A DNA stretch of 64,000 bases, taken from NCBI GenBank assembly GCA_964565715.1, contig CAZMGG010000007.1, positions 18,964 through 82,963 of the forward strand. The letters run 5' to 3'. The position numbers were made by a program, and so were the translations under genes. Positions 1-9,692 of the stretch are shown here, piece after piece. The notes beneath the pieces are model-generated. The model saw nothing but the letters and a program-made list of their open reading frames with translations, was not told where the DNA came from and made no database searches. Position 1 is the first letter of the stretch; every line of letters starts with the position of its first letter. This stretch comes from CAZMGG01 sp964565715. Lineage in GTDB: Bacteria > Planctomycetota > UBA1135 > UBA2386.

Positions 1-1153
<1,153 letters not shown>

Positions 1154-1216
1154 GCCCGGCGAAACGGCGGCGGCGGCGGCGGCATCGGAGCCGGAACGGC
1201 GCGGAGGCGCCGACCG

Positions 1217-1921
1217 ATGCGCCGCCACGACGACACTCCGTTCGATCCCGATGTCCTGCAGGGTGCGATCCAGCGGATCGCCGAACAGCGCCGCCACCTG
1301 CGCGCCAACCGGGCCCTGCTGGTGGCGGTGGATGGCATCGATGCCGCCCGTGCCCAGGCCTTCGCCGAGGCCCTGCGCCTTGGCCTCGCCGGCGCCGGCC
1401 TGCGGACGGCCGACTTCGACACCACCGGCTACCGGGCCGTCGGCCGGCGGCGGTTCGCCGGTCCCGACGCGGCGCTCACCTGGTATCGCGACGGCTTCCG
1501 CTTCGAGGAGCTGCTGCAGGACGTCGTGCTGCCGCTCCGCGGGCAGCGCTCGCTGCGGGCGATGGTGCGCCACGTCGAGCCCACCGCCGCCGAAGCCGAG
1601 CCGCGCTTCGTCGAGTTCGGCGACCTCGACGTGCTGGTCCTCTGCGGGCCGTTCCTGCTGCGGCGCGACCTGCGGCCGTTCTTCGACGCCACCGTCTGGG
1701 TGGGTGAGGCGGCCGACGGAGACACCGGCGAGCATCCGGCGATCCGGCGGGCCAGCGCCGGGCTGGGCACCGAGCTGGCCCGGCGGGTCTGGCACCTGGT
1801 GTTCGGGCCGGCCCTGGCGCACTACCTGCGTCTCGACCGGCCGCAGTCCACCGCCGACGTCCGCGTCGGCGTCGGGCTCCGGCCCGAGGCCGTGCCGGAC
1901 GGCCAGCGCGCCGCCGGCTGA
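1217..1921 (+). CDS. Uridine kinase-like protein lacking a P-loop
   Basis: 234-residue protein whose layout recalls the uridine kinase/phosphoribulokinase family: an early LLVAVDGID strand, FDTTGYR where the family has its Asp-containing substrate loop, then WYRDGFRFEELLQDVVLPLR, resembling the family's 'Y-D-D-L-PL' stretch, and a late DLDVLVLCGPFLL strand. The region after VAVDG, where GxxxxGKS/T should lie, reads IDAARAQAF, so the ATP-binding P-loop is absent. Kinase activity is therefore unlikely as drawn; it may be a pseudo-kinase. The ATG is preceded by GGAGG about 10 nt upstream, after a 63-nt gap from pgk. Other frames here stay open only because of high GC. Confidence 0.7.
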   Translation: MRRHDDTPFDPDVLQGAIQRIAEQRRHLRANRALLVAVDGIDAARAQAFAEALRLGLAGAGLRTADFDTTGYRAVGRRRFAGPDAALTWYRDGFRFEELLQDVVLPLRGQRSLRAMVRHVEPTAAEAEPRFVEFGDLDVLVLCGPFLLRRDLRPFFDATVWVGEAADGDTGEHPAIRRASAGLGTELARRVWHLVFGPALAHYLRLDRPQSTADVRVGVGLRPEAVPDGQRAAG

Positions 1922-1961
1922 CGGGCGTGCAACCCGGCCGCCCGGCGGCTAGCCTGCGGGC

Positions 1962-2657
1962 GTGCCGCACCCGATCCGCATCGCGCCGAGCCTCCTGTCC
2001 GCGGACTTCGCCCGCCTGGCCGACGAGATCGCCTCGGTCGAGCAGGCCGGCGCCGACTGGCTGCATCTCGACGTGATGGACGGCCACTTCGTGCCGAACC
2101 TGACCTTCGGACCGCCGGTGGTGGCGGCGATGAAGAAGGTGGCGAGCCGGCCGCTCGACGTGCACCTGATGATCACCGACCCCTGGAAGTACCGGGACCC
2201 GTTCCTGGACGCGGGCGCCGACGCCTTCACCTTCCACGTCGAGGTGGCCGACCGCGGCGACGCCCATGGCCTGATCGAGGCGGTGAAGGCGCGCTCGGTG
2301 CTGGCCGGCATGTCGCTGCAGCCGGACACGCCGGTCGAGCGGCTGCGGCCGTTCCTCGACCGCCTCGACCTGGTGCTGATCATGAGCGTGTTCGCCGGCT
2401 TCGGCGGGCAGAAGTTCATGCCGGAGGTGGTGGGCAAGGCCCGTGCCCTGCGCCGCTGGGGCTTCCGCGGCGAGATCTCGATGGACGGCGGCATCGCGCT
2501 GCCGACCATCGCCGAGAGCGCCGCCGGCGGCACCAACGTGTTCGTCGCCGGCACCGCGGTGTTCGGGGCGCCGGACCGCAAGGCCCGCATCGCCGAACTG
2601 CGCGCCCGCGCCGAGGCGGCGCGCGGCGGCGCCGCGGCGGGAACGGCCGCACCGTAG
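1962..2657 (+). CDS. rpe: Ribulose-phosphate 3-epimerase
   Basis: Interconverts ribulose 5-phosphate and xylulose 5-phosphate in the pentose phosphate/Calvin pathways; TIM-barrel metalloenzyme. The 231-residue sequence shows the family signatures in order: IAPSLLSADFARL, LHLDVMDGHFVPNLTFGP (metal-binding His/Asp), DVHLMITDP, the FHVE strand, LIMSVFAGFGGQKF (usual VNPGFGGQ loop, here with SVFAGFGGQ), and the ISMDGGIA and NVFVAGTAVFG phosphate-binding ends. GTG at 1962 is the start that leaves the conserved N-terminus intact. The C-terminal tail after RAEAAR is Ala/Gly-rich and probably disordered. Confidence 0.95.
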   Translation: MPHPIRIAPSLLSADFARLADEIASVEQAGADWLHLDVMDGHFVPNLTFGPPVVAAMKKVASRPLDVHLMITDPWKYRDPFLDAGADAFTFHVEVADRGDAHGLIEAVKARSVLAGMSLQPDTPVERLRPFLDRLDLVLIMSVFAGFGGQKFMPEVVGKARALRRWGFRGEISMDGGIALPTIAESAAGGTNVFVAGTAVFGAPDRKARIAELRARAEAARGGAAAGTAAP

Positions 2658-2742
2658 CCGCGATCGTTTTCCTTGGCGGCCGGGCCGCCGTCGCTATCCT
2701 GCGCCGATCGCCACCTCGAAACCCACCTCCGACGACACCCCC

Positions 2743-3714
2743 ATGGCCTGGACCCGCTTCGGCAAGAAGAAGGACATGCCCGGCGGACTCTGGATCAAAT
2801 GCGAGTCCTGCGGCGGCATGCTGTTCCGCAAGGAGTTCGAGCAGAAGCTCCGGGTGTGCGGCGCCTGCGGCTACCACTTCACCCTGCCGGCCCGTGAGCG
2901 GATCCGCATCACCTTCGATCCGGGCTTCGAGGAGCTGTGGGCGGACCTGGTGGCCGGCGACCCGCTGGGCTTCGTCGACCGCGTGCCCTACGGCGAGAAG
3001 ATCAAGCAGACCCGGGAGAAGTCCGGCGAGAACGACGCGGTGGTGACCGGCGTCGGCGCCATCAAGGGCATCCCCTGCGTCGCCGCGGTGATGAACTTCA
3101 CCTTCCTGGGCGGTTCGATGGGCATGGTGGTGGGCGAGAAGATCACCCGCGCCACCGAGCTGGCCGCCGAGCGCCGGCTGCCGATCCTGATCTTCTCCTG
3201 CTCCGGCGGCGCCCGCATGCACGAGGGCGCCGTGTCGCTGATGCAGATGGCCAAGACCTGCGGCGCGCTGGCCCGGCTCGACCGCCAGGGCGGCTTCTCG
3301 ATCTCGGTGCTGACCCATCCGACCACCGGCGGCGTCACCGCCAGCTTCGCCTCCGTGTGCGACCTGCTGGTGGCCGAGCCCGGCGCGCTGATCGGCTTCG
3401 CCGGGCCGCGGGTGATCGCCACGACGATCAAGAAGGAGCTGCCGAAGGGCTTCCAGCGCGCCGAGTTCCTGCTCGAGAAGGGCCAGGTCGACCGGATCGT
3501 CGAGCGCAGCCAGATGCGCGACGAGCTGGCCCGGCTGCTGGCCTACGCCACCGGCCGCGATCCGGTGGCGGCGTTCCGGCCGGCGCCCGGCGCCGAGGGC
3601 GCGGCCGACGGGGCCGATGCGGGCGGCGACGCGGCGACCGCGGCGGCCACTGCCGACAACGCCGCGGTGGGCGAGGCGCCGAAGAAGAAGCGGAAGGGCA
3701 AGAAGGACGCGTGA
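2743..3714 (+). CDS. accD: Acetyl-CoA carboxylase carboxyltransferase subunit beta
   Basis: Beta subunit of the acetyl-CoA carboxylase carboxyltransferase, which transfers the carboxyl group from biotin to acetyl-CoA for fatty-acid synthesis. An N-terminal zinc ribbon has Cys20, Cys23, Cys39 and Cys42 (C-x2-C-x15-C-x2-C), followed by the crotonase-like core with GVGAIKGIPC, FTFLGGSMGMVVGEKI, SCSGGARMHEGAVSLMQMAK, THPTTGGVTASFA and AEPGALIGFAGPRVI. The frame is open further upstream, but ATG 2743 is chosen because MAWTRFGKKK is the usual AccD N-terminus. The last ~40 residues are an Ala-rich then Lys-rich tail (KKKRKGKKDA). accA is not in the window. Confidence 0.96.
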   Translation: MAWTRFGKKKDMPGGLWIKCESCGGMLFRKEFEQKLRVCGACGYHFTLPARERIRITFDPGFEELWADLVAGDPLGFVDRVPYGEKIKQTREKSGENDAVVTGVGAIKGIPCVAAVMNFTFLGGSMGMVVGEKITRATELAAERRLPILIFSCSGGARMHEGAVSLMQMAKTCGALARLDRQGGFSISVLTHPTTGGVTASFASVCDLLVAEPGALIGFAGPRVIATTIKKELPKGFQRAEFLLEKGQVDRIVERSQMRDELARLLAYATGRDPVAAFRPAPGAEGAADGADAGGDAATAAATADNAAVGEAPKKKRKGKKDA

Positions 3715-3742
3715 GCCCGGGCGTCCGCCGGGAGGCAGCGCG

Positions 3743-4798
3743 GTGATCCTGAAGCCCCTGCGGCCGGTGCCGCGCAGCGCCGCGGAAGCCCGCATCCAGG
3801 GCCGCTACAAGGTCGCCCCCGAGGACTTCGTCGTCGAGGAGCTGCCGCTCTACGAGCCGTCGGGGCAGGGCGAGCACTGCTGGCTGTGGATCGAGAAGCG
3901 CGGCATCGCCACCTTCGACCTGCTGGAGGAGCTGGGCAGGAAGCTCGGCATCAGCCCCAAGCAGTTCGGCGTCGCCGGCCTGAAGGACGCCCAGGCCATC
4001 GCCCGGCAGTGGGTGTCGGTGGCCGGCGTCGAGCCCGAGCGCCTGGCGGGCCGCGAGACCGAGTCCTTCCAGGTCCTGCGGGCCACGCGGCACGGCAACA
4101 AGCTGCGGCTCGGCCACCTGCGCGGCAACCGTTTCGAACTGCTGCTGCGCGGCACCGCGCCCGGCGACGGCGAACGGGCCACGGCGGTGCTGGCCGACTG
4201 CGCCCGGCTCGGCGTGCCGAACTACTTCGGCGAGCAGCGCTTCGGCAAGCGCGGCGCCAACCTCGACAAGGGGCTGCGGATCCTGCACGGCGATCCGCGC
4301 CGCGCCGCCCGCAGCCTGCCGCGGCGGCTGCTCGGGCTGCTGATCTCGGCGGTGCAGAGCGAGGTCTTCAACCGCGTGCTGATGGCGCGGCTGCCCGACC
4401 TGCACGTGCTGCGGCCCGGCGACATCGCCTGCCTGCACCGCAACGGCGCCTGCTTCGCGGTGCCGGATCCGGCCGTCGAGCAGCCCCGGGCCGAGGCCTT
4501 CGAGATCTCGCCGACCGGACCGCTGCCCGGGCCGGAGATGCTGCAGCCCGACCTGGCGGTGCGGGAGCTGGAAGACTCCGTGCTGGCGGCGATGGCGCTG
4601 GATCCGGCGGTGTTCGAGGGCCTGCCCTACGGGCTCGGCCGCGGCGAACGGCGGCCCCTGCGGGTGCCGGTGGAGGCGCCGGCGGCGGTCGAGACGCCGG
4701 ACGGCCTGCGCCTCGGCTTCGGCCTGCCGAAGGGCTGCTACGCCACCTCGCTGCTGCGCGAGCTGCTGGTGGACACGATCTGGTTCGCCGAGGACTGA
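3743..4798 (+). CDS. truD: tRNA pseudouridine(13) synthase TruD
   Basis: Isomerises U13 of tRNA (tRNA-Glu in E. coli) to pseudouridine. The 351-residue protein has the TruD N-terminus (KVAPEDFVVEELPLYEPSG), the active-site motif GLKDAQAIARQ with the catalytic Asp at residue 82, the NKLRLGHLRGNRFELLLRG segment, PNYFGEQRFG, and the late LPKGCYATSLLRELL motif. The inserted TRUD domain lies in the middle third. GTG 3743 is preceded by GGAGG at 3731-3735 and sits 28 nt after accD, so it probably belongs to the same transcript. It converges on the methyltransferase gene with a 16-nt gap. Confidence 0.95.
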   Translation: MILKPLRPVPRSAAEARIQGRYKVAPEDFVVEELPLYEPSGQGEHCWLWIEKRGIATFDLLEELGRKLGISPKQFGVAGLKDAQAIARQWVSVAGVEPERLAGRETESFQVLRATRHGNKLRLGHLRGNRFELLLRGTAPGDGERATAVLADCARLGVPNYFGEQRFGKRGANLDKGLRILHGDPRRAARSLPRRLLGLLISAVQSEVFNRVLMARLPDLHVLRPGDIACLHRNGACFAVPDPAVEQPRAEAFEISPTGPLPGPEMLQPDLAVRELEDSVLAAMALDPAVFEGLPYGLGRGERRPLRVPVEAPAAVETPDGLRLGFGLPKGCYATSLLRELLVDTIWFAED

Positions 4799-4814
4799 GC
4801 GCCCCGGCGCCGCC

Positions 4815-5588
4815 TCAGTCCTGCCGCGGCAGGGCGTGGCAGACGTAGGTCGGATCGCGGAACTGGCCGGTCACGTCCTGCAGCGTGTAGGTCTCGCGGT
4901 GCTCGATCGTGCCGAAGTCGCAGCACTTCAGCACCTCGTCGAGGCAGCGCGGGCTCATCTGCCACCAGTTGCACTGGTTCCACTCGCCGACGAAGCGGGC
5001 GATCGGCTCCTCGGCATCCGGCATCGAGGTCGAGATCGACACGATCAGGCGGCCGTCGGGCCGGCAGCACTCGCGCATCCGCTGGATGCCGAGGATCGGA
5101 TCGCGGACGTGCATCAGCATGGCGCCGGAGAAGACGATGTCGAAGGTGCCGAGCTCGTCGGCGCGCAGGTCGTAGATCGCCTTCCAGATCCGCTTCACCC
5201 TGCGGCTGCCCAGCGCCTCGCCGACCACGGTGAAGCCGTCGCGCATCACCTCCCGGTCGATGGTGGCCTTCTCGCTCTGCTGCTTCCGTTCGTACTCGCG
5301 GCGGTAGCGTGGCGTCCAGTCGTGGTCGATCCAGCCCGGCAGCTCGACGGCCACCACCTCGGCGCCGCGCCGTTCGAACTCGTAGGCGAAGAAGCCGGTG
5401 CTGGCGCCGACGTCGAGCACCCGCTTGCCGTCCAGCCGGTCGGGGAAGTGGTAGTGCTGCAGGTAGTCCGTCATCCGGAAGTGCCCCGGCGTGACGATGC
5501 CGTCGCCCAGCTCGATCTGGTGGTACCAGCTCTGGATCTCGGCGACGCGGCGCTGCAGTTCGGCGATCTGTTGCGGGGTTCTCGGCAT
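4815..5588 (-). CDS. SAM-dependent methyltransferase
   Basis: Class I SAM-dependent methyltransferase of 257 residues. A short N-terminal helical part carries WYHQIELGDGIVTPG, a signature seen in the tRNA (mo5U34)-methyltransferase/CmoB-like group. It is followed by motif I VLDVGASTGFF (residues 57-67), acidic VAVELPG after the second strand, FDIVFSGAMLMHVRDP (post-II/motif IV region) and a GRLIVSIST strand. The substrate is not determinable from sequence; an RNA, sugar or small-molecule target is possible. ATG 5588 is chosen because residues upstream in frame look unlike the family and run into the intergenic region. No clear Shine-Dalgarno is visible. Confidence 0.8.
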   Translation of the reverse strand: MPRTPQQIAELQRRVAEIQSWYHQIELGDGIVTPGHFRMTDYLQHYHFPDRLDGKRVLDVGASTGFFAYEFERRGAEVVAVELPGWIDHDWTPRYRREYERKQQSEKATIDREVMRDGFTVVGEALGSRRVKRIWKAIYDLRADELGTFDIVFSGAMLMHVRDPILGIQRMRECCRPDGRLIVSISTSMPDAEEPIARFVGEWNQCNWWQMSPRCLDEVLKCCDFGTIEHRETYTLQDVTGQFRDPTYVCHALPRQD

Positions 5589-5690
5589 GGTCGGGTGGCG
5601 GTGCCGCAGGATAGATCGGTCACCGGACCCCGCCAACCGCAGTCTGCCGATCGTCACGCCATGGCTTTGGGGCCATGGCCGCCGTCCGGG

Positions 5691-7688
5691 TCAGCGGGGC
5701 TCGTAGCGGAACACGCCGGCGTCGCTGGTGGTGAACACCGCGCCGTCGGCCAACCGGAGGATGTGCTGGCGACCGAAGTTGCTGCCGCGGCGGTCGCTCC
5801 GCCAGACCGGCCTGCCGAGGCCCGTGATCAGGCCGACCACATCGTCGTGAAACGCCAGCTGCCTGCCGTCGCTGGTCAGGACCAGGAAGATGGGGTGGAG
5901 CACCGTCTCCAGCCGGTGGAGCGGTTCCGGGGCGGTGAGCGCAAAAGGCCCCAGCAGGGGTCGGCCGGGTGCTGGCAGGTGCAGCCGCAGGTCGCCGCGC
6001 GCATCCCCCAGCAGCAGGGCCTCAGGACCCGCGAGGGGAAGGGTCTGCAGCGACTGGAAGGGGTATGAGGCGTACTGGATGACGGCGGCGATCTGCAGCT
6101 GGCGGCCGCGGAACAGGTAGACGTCGCCATTGCTGAGGACGTGGACCTCGCGGATGCCGTCGCCGTCGGTGTCGGCCACCGCCAGCTCGGTGACGCCTAG
6201 CAGGAAGAACCGCGAACGGCCCAGTTCCTGCCCGGTGACCAGGTCGAAGCAGTGGAGGGTCGGGCCTTGCATGGCCAGCAGCTCGGGCACGCCATCACCG
6301 TCTACGTCGGCCACCCTGGCCATCTGCCAGGACTGGCCCGCTATGCCGTACTGGCGGAGACGAGTCCAGCCCCGCGTGACCGGGTCGAAGCGCTGGACGC
6401 TGAGGCCATCGAACGGCGTGAAGACCTCGTGCCTGCCGTCCCGGTCGAGGTCGTACAGATCACAGTTGCCGAAGTAGATGCTCGCTGTGTCGGCCGCCAC
6501 CGCCAGGGTCCGTGCGTCGAGCACGAGCTGACGGGCGTAGCGGCCTGACGACTGCACGAGGAGTTCGGGCTCGGCGTCGCCGTCCAGTTCGCCGAGCCGA
6601 AGGTGTTCGAAGGGGCCTTCGAGCTGCAGGCGCTGGTGGTCGATGGCTCCGGTCCTGGCATCGATCACGTGCAGGCGGTCATTCGCGGGCGACAGCTGGC
6701 GGCCGGTTCCCGTGACGATCTCCAGGCGGCCATCGCCATCGGGATCGCCGAGTGCGAACGGTCCCTCCAGCGGCAGGCCGGTCCAGCGAGCCGTGCGCGT
6801 GGCCAGATCGAAGACGGCCTGGCGCACGAGGTAGTTGTTGAACACGATGTCCAGCACGCCGTTGCCGTCGATGTCGGCGATCTGCATGTGCGTGCCGTTC
6901 CATGGAATCGAGAACGCGACGGTACGCAGATCCACGTCGACGACCCGTGTCATGCCCGCGTCACGCCAGAACAGCTCTGCCTTGCCGTCCTGGTCGACAT
7001 CGGCGGCTGCCAGGGTGCCCAGATCGCCGGCGATCGTCCACTCGATGGCGCGGGTCGCGGCATCGATCACCTTGCCATCGGTGGTGACGATCTCCCGGCC
7101 TGGATCGCCGTCCATCTCCGCCACCACGATCTGTCGCGTGCGGACCCCGGGTACCGACCACAGTCGTGAGCCGGTGAGTGAGTACACCTGCAGATCGGCC
7201 TGGTCGCTGCCGAGCAGCAGTTCCGGCACCAGATCGCCATCCAGGTCGGCCACGCAGGCGGCCAGCAGATCGAAGGAACGGGTGATCGGCGCGGTGAAGG
7301 TGGACAGCAGACGGCGGGTGGCGAGATGGGTGATCTGGACCGAGCCGGTCCGGGTGATGGTCAGGACCTCTGGCCCGGGATCGGGCGCAACATCGGCAAC
7401 CAGCAAGGCGTCGAGGTCCTCGGTGAACAGGGGAGAGGCCCAGACTTCGTCGTAGTTGCCGGTGCTTGCCGATCGGCGCATGACCACCCAGACATCGTTG
7501 CCGCGAAACCCGCCGCGAAGCGTCAGGCCCAGCACGACATCGGCCCCGACCACGTGGATGCCGGCGGCGCCGACCTGCCGGGTGGCGGTGTGCAGCGTTC
7601 GCACCGGTTGGGACTCGCTGACCGTCTGGGCGCCGCCGGGAGCCACCAGCAGCAGGGTGAGGATCGTGTCGATGATGGAGCGGTTCAC
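5691..7688 (-). CDS. Secreted FG-GAP/VCBS repeat protein (paralogue 3 of 3)
   Basis: 665-residue exported protein. The start is GTG 7688, 7 nt after the stop of the upstream paralogue, giving signal peptide VNRSIIDTILTLLLVAPGGAQ. The rest is a chain of FG-GAP/VCBS-type blades with acidic Ca-binding loops such as DLDGDLVPELL, DVDQDGKAELF, DIDGNGVLDIV, DPDGDGRLEIV, DLDRDGRHEVF, DVDGDGVPELL and DTDGDGIREVH, which fold as beta-propellers in integrin-like proteins. The C-terminus ends VFRYEPR; its two upstream paralogues end LFAFRPR and HLFLPR. Function unknown; cell-surface or extracellular binding is inferred. It is the last gene of a three-gene operon. Confidence 0.85.
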   Translation of the reverse strand: MNRSIIDTILTLLLVAPGGAQTVSESQPVRTLHTATRQVGAAGIHVVGADVVLGLTLRGGFRGNDVWVVMRRSASTGNYDEVWASPLFTEDLDALLVADVAPDPGPEVLTITRTGSVQITHLATRRLLSTFTAPITRSFDLLAACVADLDGDLVPELLLGSDQADLQVYSLTGSRLWSVPGVRTRQIVVAEMDGDPGREIVTTDGKVIDAATRAIEWTIAGDLGTLAAADVDQDGKAELFWRDAGMTRVVDVDLRTVAFSIPWNGTHMQIADIDGNGVLDIVFNNYLVRQAVFDLATRTARWTGLPLEGPFALGDPDGDGRLEIVTGTGRQLSPANDRLHVIDARTGAIDHQRLQLEGPFEHLRLGELDGDAEPELLVQSSGRYARQLVLDARTLAVAADTASIYFGNCDLYDLDRDGRHEVFTPFDGLSVQRFDPVTRGWTRLRQYGIAGQSWQMARVADVDGDGVPELLAMQGPTLHCFDLVTGQELGRSRFFLLGVTELAVADTDGDGIREVHVLSNGDVYLFRGRQLQIAAVIQYASYPFQSLQTLPLAGPEALLLGDARGDLRLHLPAPGRPLLGPFALTAPEPLHRLETVLHPIFLVLTSDGRQLAFHDDVVGLITGLGRPVWRSDRRGSNFGRQHILRLADGAVFTTSDAGVFRYEPR

Positions 7689-7695
7689 GGCGTGC

Positions 7696-9669
7696 TCAGC
7701 GGGGGAGGAACAGGTGGATGCCGAGCTGGCCGGCGACGAACAGGCCGGGTTGCCCGAGGTCGAGGAGGAGGCGCGGCTGGGGCAGCGGATCGCCGCTGAC
7801 ACCCATCCACGCCAGGGTGATGCCATCGTGGATCCGGTACTGGCCGCCCGCGGCGGTCAGGATCAGTGACAGGCCGGGGATCGTGTCGATGTGATCGATG
7901 GCGTTGCTGGCGAACGGGAATGGCCCCAGCATGGCGAAAGCGGCGCCGCCGAAGGCCACGTGCAGGCCGCCCTGCTGGTCACCGAGGAGGAGGATCCCCG
8001 GCGCCGCTCCGGCCACGCTGCGGAGGCTGCGGCCAGCCGGACCCTGCAGCGCCGCGATGGTGCTGCGCGTCCGTGCATCCCACACGTAGAGGACGCCTGC
8101 CGCGGTCAGGACCAGCAGATCATCGTCGAGGTCACCGTCGGCGTCGGTGATCACCAGGGCTCTCGGGGAGGCCCCGGTCGGCAGGGAACGCCAGAGCTCG
8201 GTGCCCGACGGATAGGACAGGACGTGCAGGAACTGGCTCGAGAGGACGATCAACTCGGGGCCGGGGGCCGGGTCGATGTCAGCGACCCGGACCCGCACCG
8301 GGACGCCTGCCGACAGCGGGCGTCCCAGGCGCTGGACCCAGCCGGCGCCCACGCGCTGGTAGACCAGGACCTGCTCGGCGGCGACGACGACCTCGTCGGC
8401 GCGATCGCCATCCAGGTCGGCGAGCGTCAGGTCCACGACGTTCTGGAACTGGTGCCCCAGGACTGCTGCAGCAACGTGCTCCTCCAGGCGGCGCGTCATC
8501 GCGTCCACGACGAAGAGCGTGCCCTGGTAGCTCCCCTGGGTCAGGCGCGTCGCGGTGACGATCTCCGCCACGCCATCACCGTCGATGTCGCCGCGGGCGG
8601 GCGGCGCGAAGTCGAGCACCGGCCGGCCCCAGGTGCCGATGGTGCGGAGACGGCCCGAGAGCATCTGCAGGATCCCATTGGTGGCCAGGATCAGATCGTC
8701 GAATTGATCGCCATCGAAATCCCCCACCGCGAGGGAATCGCTGAAACTGCCGTACAGCGGATTGGTCACCGACCACTCCTGGATGCCCGTTGCGGTGTCG
8801 AAGCAGCGGACGCTGCCCCATTGGTCCGCCACGACGAACGCCTCCTGCACCCCGTCGCGGTCGTAGTCGGCAAGCGCCAGCCGGCCGATGTTCTCGGGCA
8901 GCGCGAGTGACCACTTCGGCAGCCCCAGGTCGAGGTCGAAGGCCCAGAGATGGGCCCGGTAGTTGGGGTGACCGTAGACCACCTCGTCGAATCCATCCTG
9001 ATCGACATCGCCCAGGGCCATCACCGGGCCGAAGCCGTTGCGCCAGCGGAACTGGACCGTGCGATTGGCGCCATCCAGGACCCGGCCATCGCCGGTGACG
9101 ATCTCGAGCTGGGCATCCCCGTCGACCTGCCCGATGGCGATGCCGCCCGTGCTGTGGGCGAGATGCTGCCAGCGCGGCGTGCCTGTGGCATCGACCACCT
9201 GGAGGGCACCCGAGGTGAGGAGTGCGAGATCGGCAACGCCATCGCGATCGAGGTCGCCGACGGCAGCCCCGAGCACGTCGTTCGCCAGATTGACGGCGAA
9301 CGTGCGGAGCAGTCCGCGGGACTGCTGGTTCCACACCTGCACCCGCCCCGACGTCCACACCACGACCAATTCGGGGCCGGGAACCGTCGGGTCGAAGTCG
9401 GACGGCAGCACGCGCACCGCGTAGCCCGGGAGCGGGCCGGTCGCATGGCTGTCCGGCATGACTTCAGGTCCTTGCGCGGAATGGCGATGGGCAAGCCAGT
9501 AAGCGCCACCGCCGGTCATGTTGTGGATGGTCAGCACCTCCGTGTGGCCGCCGGCGGTGGCGATGGCCACCGCCCGCGGTTGCTGGGTGGTGACGAACGA
9601 CCAGTCGGGCGTCTGCTGCGCCGCCAACGACGAGACGGCCAGGAAGGCCCATCCGAGGGTGATATGCAT
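7696..9669 (-). CDS. Secreted FG-GAP/VCBS repeat protein (paralogue 2 of 3)
   Basis: 657 residues starting at ATG 9669 with signal peptide MHITLGWAFLAVSSLAAQ. The mature part has repeated calcium-loop blades: DLDRDGVADLALL, QVDGDAQLEIV, DVDQDGFDEVVY, DYDRDGVQEAFV, DFDGDQFDDLIL, DIDGDGVAEIV, DLDGDRADEVVV, DADGDLDDDLLV. It is collinear with its two neighbours over nearly the full length, including a shared 'VLDG..' element after the second loop, so the three arose by tandem duplication. The upstream paralogue ends 23 nt before this start. The frame stays open well upstream of 9669, but that part has no family similarity. Role unknown. Confidence 0.85.
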   Translation of the reverse strand: MHITLGWAFLAVSSLAAQQTPDWSFVTTQQPRAVAIATAGGHTEVLTIHNMTGGGAYWLAHRHSAQGPEVMPDSHATGPLPGYAVRVLPSDFDPTVPGPELVVVWTSGRVQVWNQQSRGLLRTFAVNLANDVLGAAVGDLDRDGVADLALLTSGALQVVDATGTPRWQHLAHSTGGIAIGQVDGDAQLEIVTGDGRVLDGANRTVQFRWRNGFGPVMALGDVDQDGFDEVVYGHPNYRAHLWAFDLDLGLPKWSLALPENIGRLALADYDRDGVQEAFVVADQWGSVRCFDTATGIQEWSVTNPLYGSFSDSLAVGDFDGDQFDDLILATNGILQMLSGRLRTIGTWGRPVLDFAPPARGDIDGDGVAEIVTATRLTQGSYQGTLFVVDAMTRRLEEHVAAAVLGHQFQNVVDLTLADLDGDRADEVVVAAEQVLVYQRVGAGWVQRLGRPLSAGVPVRVRVADIDPAPGPELIVLSSQFLHVLSYPSGTELWRSLPTGASPRALVITDADGDLDDDLLVLTAAGVLYVWDARTRSTIAALQGPAGRSLRSVAGAAPGILLLGDQQGGLHVAFGGAAFAMLGPFPFASNAIDHIDTIPGLSLILTAAGGQYRIHDGITLAWMGVSGDPLPQPRLLLDLGQPGLFVAGQLGIHLFLPR

Positions 9670-9692
9670 GCGGGGGGCGAGGGAGTGGAGGA

